9,603 nt of DNA from Deltaproteobacteria bacterium (GCA_016926135.1 JAFGPH010000371.1:1-9603), one strand, 5' to 3'; shown: positions 1-6,316, counted from the stretch's first letter. Numbers and translations: made by a program. The notes: generated by a model not told the origin, from the sequence alone.

Positions 1-38
1 GGCCGACAAAAGCACCCTCCGCTCAAAACGCTATTCAG

Positions 39-83
39 TTGTCAAAGAGCAAGGCCATCAAACACAGGCCACCGCGAAGCGGT
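39..83 (-). promoter_or_regulatory. rRNA-operon leader: boxB-like hairpin and boxA antitermination site
   Basis: Read on the minus strand, positions 51-39 give TGCTCTTTGACAA, which differs at one base from the E. coli rrn boxA TGCTCTTTAACAA. About 20 bases upstream of it (83-71) is the hairpin ACCGC-TTC-GCGGT, in the place of boxB. This boxB-then-boxA order is that of rRNA leaders, where the Nus factors load. No 16S gene lies to the right, so this should be the leader of an operon whose 16S gene lies just outside the left edge, not a 16S-23S spacer. Minus-strand promoter elements are not clear: AGTATA at 121-126 reads TATACT on the minus strand, but I see no matching -35 box. Confidence 0.6.
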
Positions 84-99
84 TTAGTTCAACACTTAA

Positions 100-128
100 T
101 GGACAGAAAAAAGGTATTGCAGTATAAT
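100..128 (+). promoter_or_regulatory. Near-consensus sigma-70 promoter before the integrase remnant
   Basis: TGGACA (100-105) and TATAAT (123-128) are separated by 17 bases. This is five of six -35 bases, a perfect -10 box and optimal spacing. Transcription would begin near 135 and reach the truncated integrase at 188. Its -10 box overlaps a minus-strand TATACT, so the two directions may compete. Confidence 0.6.
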
Positions 129-187
129 AATTCTGTCTAGCACAATAGCCCAGGTCTTCTGTAGCCCCTTCTAATGCGAGGTGTTTT

Positions 188-520
188 GTGGACGACACCA
201 ACAAGTCCCACAGAGAAGAAGAACAGAGATTCTGGGACGCCTATCGGGGGTACGCGGAGGAGAACAGGGTACCTCCGGAGCGATCTGGTTTCTATGTGAA
301 ATGGGTGAAGGAGTTCACCGGTTTTCTGCCCGGAAAACGGCTGAATCAGCGATCCGGGAAGGACATCCAGGCGCTCCTGGCTGACCTTGCGGGACGTGAC
401 GGAATCGCCGATTGGCAGAGAGACCTGGGCTCGCCATGGGGTGCACGCCAGAAGCTTGAGGATCGTTCCGTTCTCGGGGGCCACGATAATCCTCTCAGGC
501 TGTGGGCCTTGTTCAGATGA
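188..520 (+). pseudogene. Truncated integron-type tyrosine recombinase (N-terminal domain only)
   Basis: The open frame starts at GTG 188 with GAGGTG (178-183) as its ribosome site. Residues 15-77, with FWDAYRGYAEENRVPP, FYVKWVKEF, LPGKRL and GIADWQ, look like the N-terminal SAM-like DNA-binding domain of integron-type or phage-type integrases. In that family the WQ is followed by a helix of the type xRQAxxALRxLF and then by the catalytic domain with its R-H-R-Y residues. Here family resemblance stops after residue 77 (base 418), and the last 33 residues of the frame resemble nothing I know. No catalytic domain is present in any frame downstream, so the gene is a remnant of about 230 bases that should have no recombinase activity. 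Its promoter and ribosome site look intact. The family assignment is from pattern memory, but the match is good. Confidence 0.65.
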
Positions 521-666
521 TCCAGGCCAGAAGCGATTCCTGCGTTTCTTGTAAAGATAATCTGAGGAAATTTCAAGAGAAAACTCTGTCTCACGCGCCC
601 CAAAGATCCAGCAGCATCTAATCTCCCATATGGCGCACAGGTCAAGGATGGTAGGGAAGTCAACCC
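521..666. other. Decayed intergenic DNA, no gene recognised
   Basis: Together with the tail of the integrase frame (419-520), this stretch lies between the integrase break and the minus-strand fragment at 667. Long open frames cross it on the minus strand, but none has a recognisable motif, a ribosome site or an even amino-acid make-up. I read it as gene debris. The stretch from 802 to 952 after the fragment holds only the C-rich palindromic repeat and the downstream end of the helicase gene. Confidence 0.4.
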
Positions 667-792
667 TCACATTCTGCCTGCAACCTGATGCGCCTTGCCG
701 AGCAGCTCGACAAGTTCTTGCGCGTCGATGAGATTGTAGCTGAGAAAGACGATGCCGCTCTTGGCCCTGAGGGGTTTGATGAGTTCGATCCT
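667..792 (-). pseudogene. C-terminal fragment of an unidentified protein
   Basis: The minus-strand frame from 792 to the TGA at 669-667 encodes 41 residues with a protein-like pattern. A basic, hydrophobic start (RIELIKPLRAKSG) is followed by a beta strand (IVFLSYNL) and an amphipathic helix (DAQELVELLGKAHQVAGR). An in-frame TAA at 795-793 lies immediately upstream and no ATG, GTG or TTG starts the stretch, so it cannot be a complete gene. A C-rich palindromic repeat begins 16 bases further upstream, which suggests that the body of the gene was lost there. The opposite strand encodes a 37-residue ATG frame (688-801) that I regard as its shadow. I do not recognise the family. Confidence 0.35.
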
Positions 793-807
793 TTACCGTG
801 AAAACAG

Positions 808-855
808 ACCCCACTCCCCCCGACCCTCTCCCCCCAAGACGGGTGGCGAGGGAGA
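808..855. repeat. C-rich palindromic intergenic repeat (REP-like)
   Basis: A run of ACCCC, CTCCCCCC and GACCCTCTCC is followed by a G-rich return arm ending GGCGAGGGAGA. CCCTC (824-828) pairs with GAGGG (848-852), with two more G-C pairs inside after one mismatch. Repeats of the form CCCTCTCCC...GGCGAGGGA are scattered between genes in many proteobacterial genomes. It sits downstream of the helicase gene and could also act as a transcript-end structure. Only one copy is in this window. Confidence 0.55.
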
Positions 856-952
856 TCGTTTTCATGCGCGGGCGCGACAAGATCGTTGTGTCATGCGCGT
901 TTCGGCGGTGAGATCCAGGGAACAGCCCCTGTCGTAAATCCCGTGAAGACCC

Positions 953-2899
953 TCATGGAATACCGGAAAAAAAATGGCCCACATCCTCCAGGCCGTGGGT
1001 GAGGGGGATCCTGGGAAGGCTCTCCAGGAAGAAGCGACCGTAACGGCTGGTGAGGAGCCTGGCATCCAGGACGGCGAGAAGGCCCCGGTCCGAAGTGTTG
1101 CGGATGAGTCTGCCGAGCCCTTGGCGGAGGGCGATGATGGCCGAGGGGAGCTGGTAGTCCATGAAGGGATTCCCCCCTTTCGACCGGATGGCCTCGATGC
1201 GGGCCGCCACCAGGGGGTCGCCGGGAGAGTCGAAGGGGAGCTTGTCGATGATGAGGCAGCTCAGGGTCTCGCCCGGCACGTCCACGCCCTCCCAGAATGA
1301 CCCTGTGGCCAGCAGCACCGAATGGGTATCCTCCCTGAAGGCTTCCAGCAGGGTGGATCGGGGGGCGTCCCCCTGTTTGTAGAGCGTATAGGGAATGTTC
1401 CCAGCGAGTTGACCATGAACGAAATCCATGTTGTGATAGCTCGTGAAGAGCACGAGGGCCCGGCCTGAGGTGATCTTCAGAAGCCCGGCGATCCTCTGGG
1501 CGATCGCCTCTCCGAAAAGGGTGTCGGCAGGCGGAGGCAGGTCCCTGGGGATGTAGAGAAGGGTCTGGTTCTCGAAGTCGAAGTGGGAAGGGAAAATCCC
1601 TGGGAGCGTTTCCTCTTCAAGGCCGAGTCTCGTTTTGAAGTAGTCAAAGTTCCCTCCTGTCGAAAGGGTTGCCGAGGTGAAAATCACCCTTCTCATCTTC
1701 TGGTATAGAAGCTCTTTCATGCTCCCTGCGATTTCCAGGGGCGAGGCATGGAGCACGAGCGTCCTCTTGCGCTTTTCATACCAGGTGAGCCATTGGGGAT
1801 CGTTGAGGGAGAGGATCCGGTCCAGATGTTCACACAGTTCCTGCGTCCTCCTGAGAAGGGCCGGCAGAGCCCCCTCCTCCCTCTTTTCTCCGGCCGGGAC
1901 CTCATGGAGAAGCGACCTCAGGCCCTGCCTGATCTCCACGGCAAGCCCCTCCCTGAGCGCGGCGAGTGCCTCCTGATCCAACCGGCCCCTGTCTCCGGCA
2001 CCGCTCAGGAGATCTCTCATGTGTTCGGCGCCGGTCCTGATCACGTCCGGGGAGAATCGGGCTTCTTTCCCGCGTTCGCCCTTGCCCCGGCCCAACTCCG
2101 TCTCCAGGTCGGCAGCAAGCTCGACCATCTGGTTGGTGCTCACGCTGATCCCGAGGTAATCCGTAGCGATATCTTCCAGGGTATGGGCCTCGTCGAATAG
2201 CACCACCTGGAATCTGGGGATGATCTCCCCAAAGCCGCCCTTCTTGACCATGAGATCGGCAAAGAAGAGGTGATGATTGACCACGATGAATTCCGCCTGT
2301 ACCGCCCTCCACCGCAGGAGGGTGAGATAACACTCTCCCCAGTGAGGGCACTCCGAACCCAGGCATTGATCCGAGGAGGAGGACAGGGAATCCCAGAGGG
2401 GATCGTCATCCCTCATCCATGTCAGCTCGGCGCGGTCTGCATACTCCGTTCGCTCCAGCCATTCCTGGATCCTCTTCTCGATTCTCTTTGCCCTGGTCTT
2501 GAAAAGGGTCGGGCGGGCGAAGTACTGGTGGTACCTGTAAAGACAAAGGTAGTTCTTCCTCCCCTTCATGAGCACTGCATCGATCTCGCGACCGGTGGCC
2601 CTGGCAAGAAGGGGAAGATCCTTGAAGAAGATCTGTTCCTGGAGGGTCTTGGTGGCGGTGGAGATAACCGTTTTCTTTTGCGCCAGGAGGAGGGGGGCCA
2701 GGTAGCCGAGGGTCTTCCCGGTTCCCGTGCCCGCCTCAATGACGGCAGGAAGTCTCTCCTCAACGGCCCTCCGGATCAACCCCGCCATCTGAACCTGGGA
2801 GGGACGACATTCAAATCCCGGGAGAAACCGGGCCAGAGAGCCGTCCGCCCCCAGAATATCCCATATAGGACCCCGGCCGGTGATCATGGAAGGATTCAC
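953..2899 (-). CDS. dinG: DinG/YoaA-family ATP-dependent DNA helicase with Fe-S cluster
   Basis: A 648-residue XPD/Rad3-like superfamily 2 helicase, expected to unwind DNA 5' to 3' during repair and the clearing of R-loops or replication blocks. Motif I (Walker A) is EAGTGTGKT at residues 55-63. Four cysteines placed as in the XPD/DinG 4Fe-4S domain are Cys119 (NYLC) and Cys179, Cys184 and Cys190 (QCLGSECPHWGEC). VVNHH follows at 206-210, the DEAH box at 236-239, FTSATLS at 407-413, GSFWEGVDVPGE at 533-544 and motif VI QGLGRLIR at 593-600. There is no N-terminal exonuclease domain as in Firmicutes DinG; the length is close to that of E. coli YoaA. The frame opens at GTG 2899; an ATG four codons in (2887) is an alternative, and neither has a good Shine-Dalgarno. 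It is transcribed alone, divergently from the HTH-kinase unit. The DinG versus YoaA choice is open. Confidence 0.93.
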   Translation of the reverse strand: MNPSMITGRGPIWDILGADGSLARFLPGFECRPSQVQMAGLIRRAVEERLPAVIEAGTGTGKTLGYLAPLLLAQKKTVISTATKTLQEQIFFKDLPLLARATGREIDAVLMKGRKNYLCLYRYHQYFARPTLFKTRAKRIEKRIQEWLERTEYADRAELTWMRDDDPLWDSLSSSSDQCLGSECPHWGECYLTLLRWRAVQAEFIVVNHHLFFADLMVKKGGFGEIIPRFQVVLFDEAHTLEDIATDYLGISVSTNQMVELAADLETELGRGKGERGKEARFSPDVIRTGAEHMRDLLSGAGDRGRLDQEALAALREGLAVEIRQGLRSLLHEVPAGEKREEGALPALLRRTQELCEHLDRILSLNDPQWLTWYEKRKRTLVLHASPLEIAGSMKELLYQKMRRVIFTSATLSTGGNFDYFKTRLGLEEETLPGIFPSHFDFENQTLLYIPRDLPPPADTLFGEAIAQRIAGLLKITSGRALVLFTSYHNMDFVHGQLAGNIPYTLYKQGDAPRSTLLEAFREDTHSVLLATGSFWEGVDVPGETLSCLIIDKLPFDSPGDPLVAARIEAIRSKGGNPFMDYQLPSAIIALRQGLGRLIRNTSDRGLLAVLDARLLTSRYGRFFLESLPRIPLTHGLEDVGHFFSGIP

Positions 2900-2998
2900 A
2901 CCCGTCAGAAATCGGTTCTCAGGTGAGGCGGGTTAAAAGGGTGCTCTCCCGCCCTTTGTGCGGTTATATTCCGAAGCCGGGATCCAGTCAACCCTGGC

Positions 2999-3075
2999 GT
3001 CAGGCCCGTCATGTGCCTGACACAGCGTCAAATCCATCCGGTCCCCCCCCCCGGGCCTGCCAGGATTCCGGCAGG
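2999..3075. promoter_or_regulatory. Two GCCTG-type palindromes upstream of a sigma-54 promoter
   Basis: GTCAGGC (2999-3005) and GCCTGAC (3015-3021) form a perfect seven-base inverted repeat with a nine-base gap. CCTGCC (3056-3061) and GGCAGG (3070-3075) form a six-base inverted repeat with an eight-base gap. Both use a GCCTG/CAGGC half-site. They lie about 110-185 bases upstream of the -24/-12 promoter at 3184, the usual distance for the upstream sites of sigma-54 activators. A run of ten C (3043-3052) lies between them. That these are activator sites is inference. The rest of the 2900-3243 gap shows no gene; a frame starting with ATG 3209 (24 codons) is not convincing. Confidence 0.35.
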
Positions 3076-3183
3076 GTTCCTTCGGGGTAACGGGAAATAC
3101 TTTCAGGACAAAACCACGGAAATACGGCATCTTGTCGTTATAGCCTTAGCCTTCTCCTGGAAAAGAGATCCTGAAGGGCTTTC

Positions 3184-3199
3184 TGGCACAGGACGTGCT
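3184..3199 (+). promoter_or_regulatory. Sigma-54 (-24/-12) promoter for the HTH-kinase unit
   Basis: TGGCAC (3184-3189) is a perfect -24 element. GTGCT (3195-3199) matches the -12 consensus TTGCW at four of five bases. The invariant GG (3185-3186) and GC (3197-3198) are exactly ten bases apart, as sigma-54 requires. Transcription should start near 3209-3211, about 34 bases before the HTH gene. I see no equally good sigma-70 promoter in this gap. Confidence 0.6.
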
Positions 3200-3243
3200 A
3201 GTGTGAACATGAAGATGAGAGAGGGGTTTTTTACGAGCGGAAG

Positions 3244-3441
3244 ATGGTTAAGGAAAGTCTCGAAAAGGAGATACTTACCATAAAGGAGGCTGCCGCCTAC
3301 CTCCAAATTGGAACACGCTCCCTTTACAGGCTCGCGAGGGAAGGGGGGATACCGGGCAAAAAGGTGTTGAACAAATGGCGATTTGCCAGGAAAAGCCTCC
3401 AGGCCTGGATTCGGCGAGGAGACAAAAAGCATTGGAAATGA
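3244..3441 (+). CDS. Small excisionase/MerR-type helix-turn-helix DNA-binding protein
   Basis: A 65-residue protein made almost entirely of an excisionase-type winged HTH (HTH_17 class). LTIKEAAAYLQIGTRSLYRLAREG at residues 11-34 holds the two helices, split here as LTIKEAAAYLQIG and TRSLYRLAREG. IPGKKVLNKWRFARKSLQAWI (36-56) follows as the wing and last helix, with the KWRF and LQAWI positions typical of the family. No recombinase gene stands next to it, so a role as transcription regulator or DNA-targeting partner of the kinase is more likely than one in excision. The ATG at 3244 fits the domain well, but its ribosome site (GCGGAAG just ahead) is weak. The kinase gene begins 47 bases after the stop in a different frame, with no terminator between, so the two should be co-transcribed from the sigma-54 promoter. 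Its targets cannot be told from the sequence. Confidence 0.85.
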   Translation: MVKESLEKEILTIKEAAAYLQIGTRSLYRLAREGGIPGKKVLNKWRFARKSLQAWIRRGDKKHWK

Positions 3442-3488
3442 AGAAGCTTGCACTCCGGCTACCCCCAGAAACGGAGAAATAGGAAACC

Positions 3489-5924
3489 GTGCCATCTCCA
3501 TCCAAATCACTGCCGGAGAAAATCGGGCGATTCAGGGTTCTGAAGGAGTTGGGCAAGGGATCCCAGGGGGTGGTTTATCTTGCCCTAGATCCCCATCTCG
3601 ACAGGCAGGTGGCGATCAAGACCATAGAACTCCGCCCCTCCCGGGACGCCCACCGACAGCAGAGGATGATCCAGGAGGCCCGCACCGTCAGCAAGCTCCA
3701 ACACCCCAACATCATCCCGGTGTACGAAGCCGGCGAGCACGAGCGGAGGCCCTATGTGGTGTTCGAATACGTGGCCGGCATCTCCCTGCGCGATTTGATT
3801 CGCAATAACGGGGGCATTGTCGTTCATCGCGCCGTCCACCTCATGAGGCAAATCCTGGAGGGTATTGCCTATGCGCATGAGCAGGGGATCATCCACAGGG
3901 ACATCGGCCCCTCCAATATCATGGTGGACAGAAACGACGTCCCCAGAATCATGGATTTCGGGATCTCGGTCATGGCCGGCACGGCCGTAACCACGGGAGG
4001 CGATCTCTCGGGAACCCCCTGCTACATGTCGCCCGAACACTTCTCCAACCAGCCCATAGGCCCTTCCTCGGATATCTTCTCCCTGGGCCTCGTCTTCCAC
4101 GAAATGCTCACCGGGCAACCGGCGATCCGGGCGGAAAATGACTTTGCGGCCATGTACAAAATCGCCAACGAGTCGATCCCACCCCCCTCGACCAAGAATC
4201 CCACAGTGGATACGAAGCTGGACCTTATCGTGCAGAGGGCCGTTGCCAGGGACCTGGCTTCCCGCTATTCCAGCGCCTCGGAGATGAAGGCGGACCTGGA
4301 AGAATACGGCAAGCCCGGCGGTACGCCACAGGATTCGAAGTTGCAGGGCAAGGAATCGCACGGGACAGTGGAGTTCCTTCTCCGTCGCATGCGCCACAAG
4401 AGCGATTTTCCCACCTTCTCTCAATACATCGTGGAGATCAACCAGAAGGCCTCGGTCCGCGACAGAAACTACACATCCGCATCTCAACTGGCCAATGTGA
4501 TCATCAAGGATTACGCCCTGACCAACAAACTCCTGAGACTGGTCAATTCCGCCTTCTACGGGAACCACGCCGGGGCTGTGACTACCGTCTCCCGTGCCGT
4601 GGTCATCCTGGGTTTCGAACAGGTCAGGTTCGCGGCAGCCAGTCTCATGCTCTTCGATCACCTTCAGAACAAGTCACAGAGGGCCGAACTGGAGGACGCC
4701 GCGGTCAGTTCCTTCATGAGCGGCCTGATCGCCAAGGATCTGGGAGAGAAGGTCGGGATCCCTTCGGTGGAGGAAGCCTTCATATGCGCCATGCTTCACC
4801 GGCTTGGAAAGCACCTGGTGATCTTCTACTTTCCCGAAGAGCACGAACAGATCAAGAGGGTCATGGCACAGAAGGGTGTCGACGAGAATGCGGCCTGCCG
4901 GGCAGTGCTGGGGATCTCCTATCATGACATCGGCAACGGTGTGGCCAAGGCATGGAAGTTCCCGGACAAGATCGCACGCACCATGAAAAGCCCTCCCCAC
5001 GGCAAGGTGGAAAAGCCCTCATCGGAAGAGGAGTTGCTCTGGACCGTGACCACCTTTTCAAACGAGCTTTGCCAGATCGCAGGCAGTGCGGACGGCGATG
5101 AAGGGGAAAAGGCGCTCAACGCCCTCCTGAAGCGTTACAGCGAAGGTCTTCCCATCCAGAAAGAGAAGGTCTTCAAACTCCTGGACTCGGCAAAGGAAAA
5201 AATGGAGTCCTACGCGGAGATCCTGAAGATCAACCCCAAGAAGAACCGTTTCCTCAACAAGGTGGAGGGGTACTCCAGGCTTCAGGATTCGGAGGTTCTT
5301 GCTGAAGGTGCAGGCACCCAGGGCGACCTGTCACGGAGTCCCGAGTTAGAGTTCTTCCAGACCCTGGAGGTCTCCCAGTCTGCTGTGCCCGCCGAAGACG
5401 AGAAGGACCCCGCCACCATCCTCCTCAACGGCATCCAGGAGATCACCAACACCCTTCTGGAGGACTACGAGATCAATGATGTGATTACCATGATCCTGGA
5501 AACCATGTACAGGGGCTTCCGTTTCCACCATGTCCTGTTCTGCCTGATGGACAAGCGGCGCAACACAATGGCAGGCCGCTTCGGGTTTGGGGAGAACATG
5601 GACAAGGTCATCGAGGCCTTCGAATTCCCTGTAGACAAAAAGTCCCCGGACATCTTCAACCTGGCCGTCTCCCAGGGAAAGGACCTGGGAATCGAAGATG
5701 CCGCGGATCCAAGAATCAAGAAGGGCCTTCCCGAATGGTACCTGAAAACCTTATCGGCCCCCGCCTTTATCCTGTGTCCGATCATCGTCAATGGGATTAC
5801 CCTGGGCCTGGTCTACGCGGACAGGAACGCCGCGGGGAAGGTCCTCTCAGGGAACCAGATCAAGTACATGAAGACCCTCTGCAACCAGGCTGTCCTCGCC
5901 ATGAAGCAACTCAGGCACAGGTAG
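3489..5924 (+). CDS. Hanks-type Ser/Thr protein kinase - HDOD - GAF fusion
   Basis: 811 residues in three parts. Kinase, about 14-272: glycine loop LGKGSQGVVY (21-30), ATP-binding Lys44 in VAIK, alpha-C Glu63, catalytic loop HRDIGPSN (136-143), DFG 156-158 and SPE 181-183. Asp138 and Asn143 are kept, but the lysine expected two residues after the Asp is Gly140 (codon GGC at 3906-3908). HDOD, about 294-500: NKLLRLVNSAFYG, AVVILGFEQVR, MLHRLGKHLV and YHDIGNGVAKAWKFP, an HD-like fold whose metal ligands are degenerate, as is normal for HDOD. A charged linker (590-638) leads to a GAF domain, about 640-808, ending GITLGLVYADRN and a last helix. No membrane segment is seen, so the protein should be cytoplasmic. 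Start is GTG 3489 with AGGAAA close ahead. It is the second gene of a sigma-54 unit. A GAF-sensed signal controlling the kinase or HDOD is inference; the ligand and substrate are unknown. Confidence 0.93.
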   Translation: MPSPSKSLPEKIGRFRVLKELGKGSQGVVYLALDPHLDRQVAIKTIELRPSRDAHRQQRMIQEARTVSKLQHPNIIPVYEAGEHERRPYVVFEYVAGISLRDLIRNNGGIVVHRAVHLMRQILEGIAYAHEQGIIHRDIGPSNIMVDRNDVPRIMDFGISVMAGTAVTTGGDLSGTPCYMSPEHFSNQPIGPSSDIFSLGLVFHEMLTGQPAIRAENDFAAMYKIANESIPPPSTKNPTVDTKLDLIVQRAVARDLASRYSSASEMKADLEEYGKPGGTPQDSKLQGKESHGTVEFLLRRMRHKSDFPTFSQYIVEINQKASVRDRNYTSASQLANVIIKDYALTNKLLRLVNSAFYGNHAGAVTTVSRAVVILGFEQVRFAAASLMLFDHLQNKSQRAELEDAAVSSFMSGLIAKDLGEKVGIPSVEEAFICAMLHRLGKHLVIFYFPEEHEQIKRVMAQKGVDENAACRAVLGISYHDIGNGVAKAWKFPDKIARTMKSPPHGKVEKPSSEEELLWTVTTFSNELCQIAGSADGDEGEKALNALLKRYSEGLPIQKEKVFKLLDSAKEKMESYAEILKINPKKNRFLNKVEGYSRLQDSEVLAEGAGTQGDLSRSPELEFFQTLEVSQSAVPAEDEKDPATILLNGIQEITNTLLEDYEINDVITMILETMYRGFRFHHVLFCLMDKRRNTMAGRFGFGENMDKVIEAFEFPVDKKSPDIFNLAVSQGKDLGIEDAADPRIKKGLPEWYLKTLSAPAFILCPIIVNGITLGLVYADRNAAGKVLSGNQIKYMKTLCNQAVLAMKQLRHR

Positions 5925-6066
5925 AAGGGCAGTTACAGGGTGGAAGGCTCAAGGCACAAGGAAGGGCTGAAAGCTGAAGGCCCCGAAGCGCAGCGCTGGA
6001 GCCGGGTGCTCAAAGCTGAAAGGCGGTCCGCGAAGATCGGGCATCTCGAAAAGGGCAGGACCTCGG
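5925..6066. other. Kinase 3' region with a short direct repeat
   Basis: This stretch between the kinase stop and the end of the convergent small gene has no gene. AAAGCTGAA occurs at 5970-5978 and 6012-6020, in a purine-rich, loosely repetitive context with further GCTCAA and GCTGAA words. It may be the relic of a degenerate tandem repeat. Nothing else is recognised. Confidence 0.35.
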
Positions 6067-6279
6067 TCAGCAACCCCCTTGCGGGGGTTTTTCCTGAAAA
6101 AGCTGGCAGTCCATCCCCGATGCCTCCCGGACCGCAGCGGCCGGAGAGTGTCTGCTCTTGAAGCCCATGGCCCTGCAGCCGTATGGAAAGCTTTTGTCCC
6201 AGGTGACATAATAGTGCCTGCATTTCCTGCAATGAACAAGGCGTCCCCCTCCCTCTCTGCTTTCATCGGTCCCTTGCAT
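6067..6279 (-). CDS. Small conserved cysteine-rich (probable zinc-binding) protein
   Basis: A 70-residue protein with HCRKC (Cys17, Cys20), YYVTWD (23-28), FPYGCRAMGFKS (31-42, Cys35) and SGMDC (54-58, Cys58). This CxxC - TWD - YGCRAxGFKS - SGxxC signature belongs to a small family I recall from many proteobacterial genomes; the four cysteines suggest a structural metal site. Homologues are sometimes labelled uracil-DNA glycosylase, but the protein is far too short and has no such motif. The function is unknown. The ATG at 6279 has a purine-rich GGGAGGGAGGAGG about 16 bases upstream, too far for a normal Shine-Dalgarno, so the start is not settled. A minus-strand promoter at 6317-6343 supports a transcript beginning near 6310. 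The last codons, QEKPPQGGC, double as the kinase terminator and are probably not conserved. Confidence 0.75.
   Translation of the reverse strand: MQGTDESREGGGRLVHCRKCRHYYVTWDKSFPYGCRAMGFKSRHSPAAAVREASGMDCQLFQEKPPQGGC
6072..6092 (+). terminator. Intrinsic terminator of the HTH-kinase unit
   Basis: AACCCCC (6072-6078), a four-base TTGC loop and GGGGGTT (6083-6089) form a seven-base-pair stem that runs into TTTTT (6088-6092). It lies 148 bases past the kinase stop and faces the right way. The hairpin lies inside the last codons of the convergent minus-strand gene. On that strand no T run follows, so it should act for the plus strand only. Confidence 0.8.
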
Positions 6280-6316
6280 GTTTGCGAAGATCTTGACCTC
6301 CTCCCTCCCCGCACCT

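Noticed and set aside
688..801. 37-residue plus-strand ATG frame
   Set aside because: No ribosome site or family match; the opposite-strand reading has the more protein-like pattern, so this was taken as its shadow.
137..880. 247-codon minus-strand open frame across the left region
   Set aside because: It spans the integrase remnant, debris and the C-rich repeat, has no motif, and has an amino-acid make-up typical of a shadow frame.
916..931. CAGGG/CCCTG hairpin downstream of the helicase as a terminator
   Set aside because: Only five base pairs and no T run on the minus strand.
2270..2926. 218-codon plus-strand open frame
   Set aside because: Antisense to the helicase N-terminal half, including its Walker A and Fe-S regions.
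3209..3283. 24-codon leader-peptide-like frame (ATG 3209) overlapping the HTH gene start
   Set aside because: Its ATG coincides with the predicted transcript start, leaving no room for a ribosome site, and it has no attenuator features.
3585..4661. 358-codon minus-strand open frame
   Set aside because: It lies wholly antisense to the kinase and HDOD coding region, is rich in G, H, D and R as third-position shadows are, and has no family motif.
5961..6023. Possible tandem-repeat or CRISPR-like array
   Set aside because: Only two copies of a nine-base word, with no regular spacing and no spacers.
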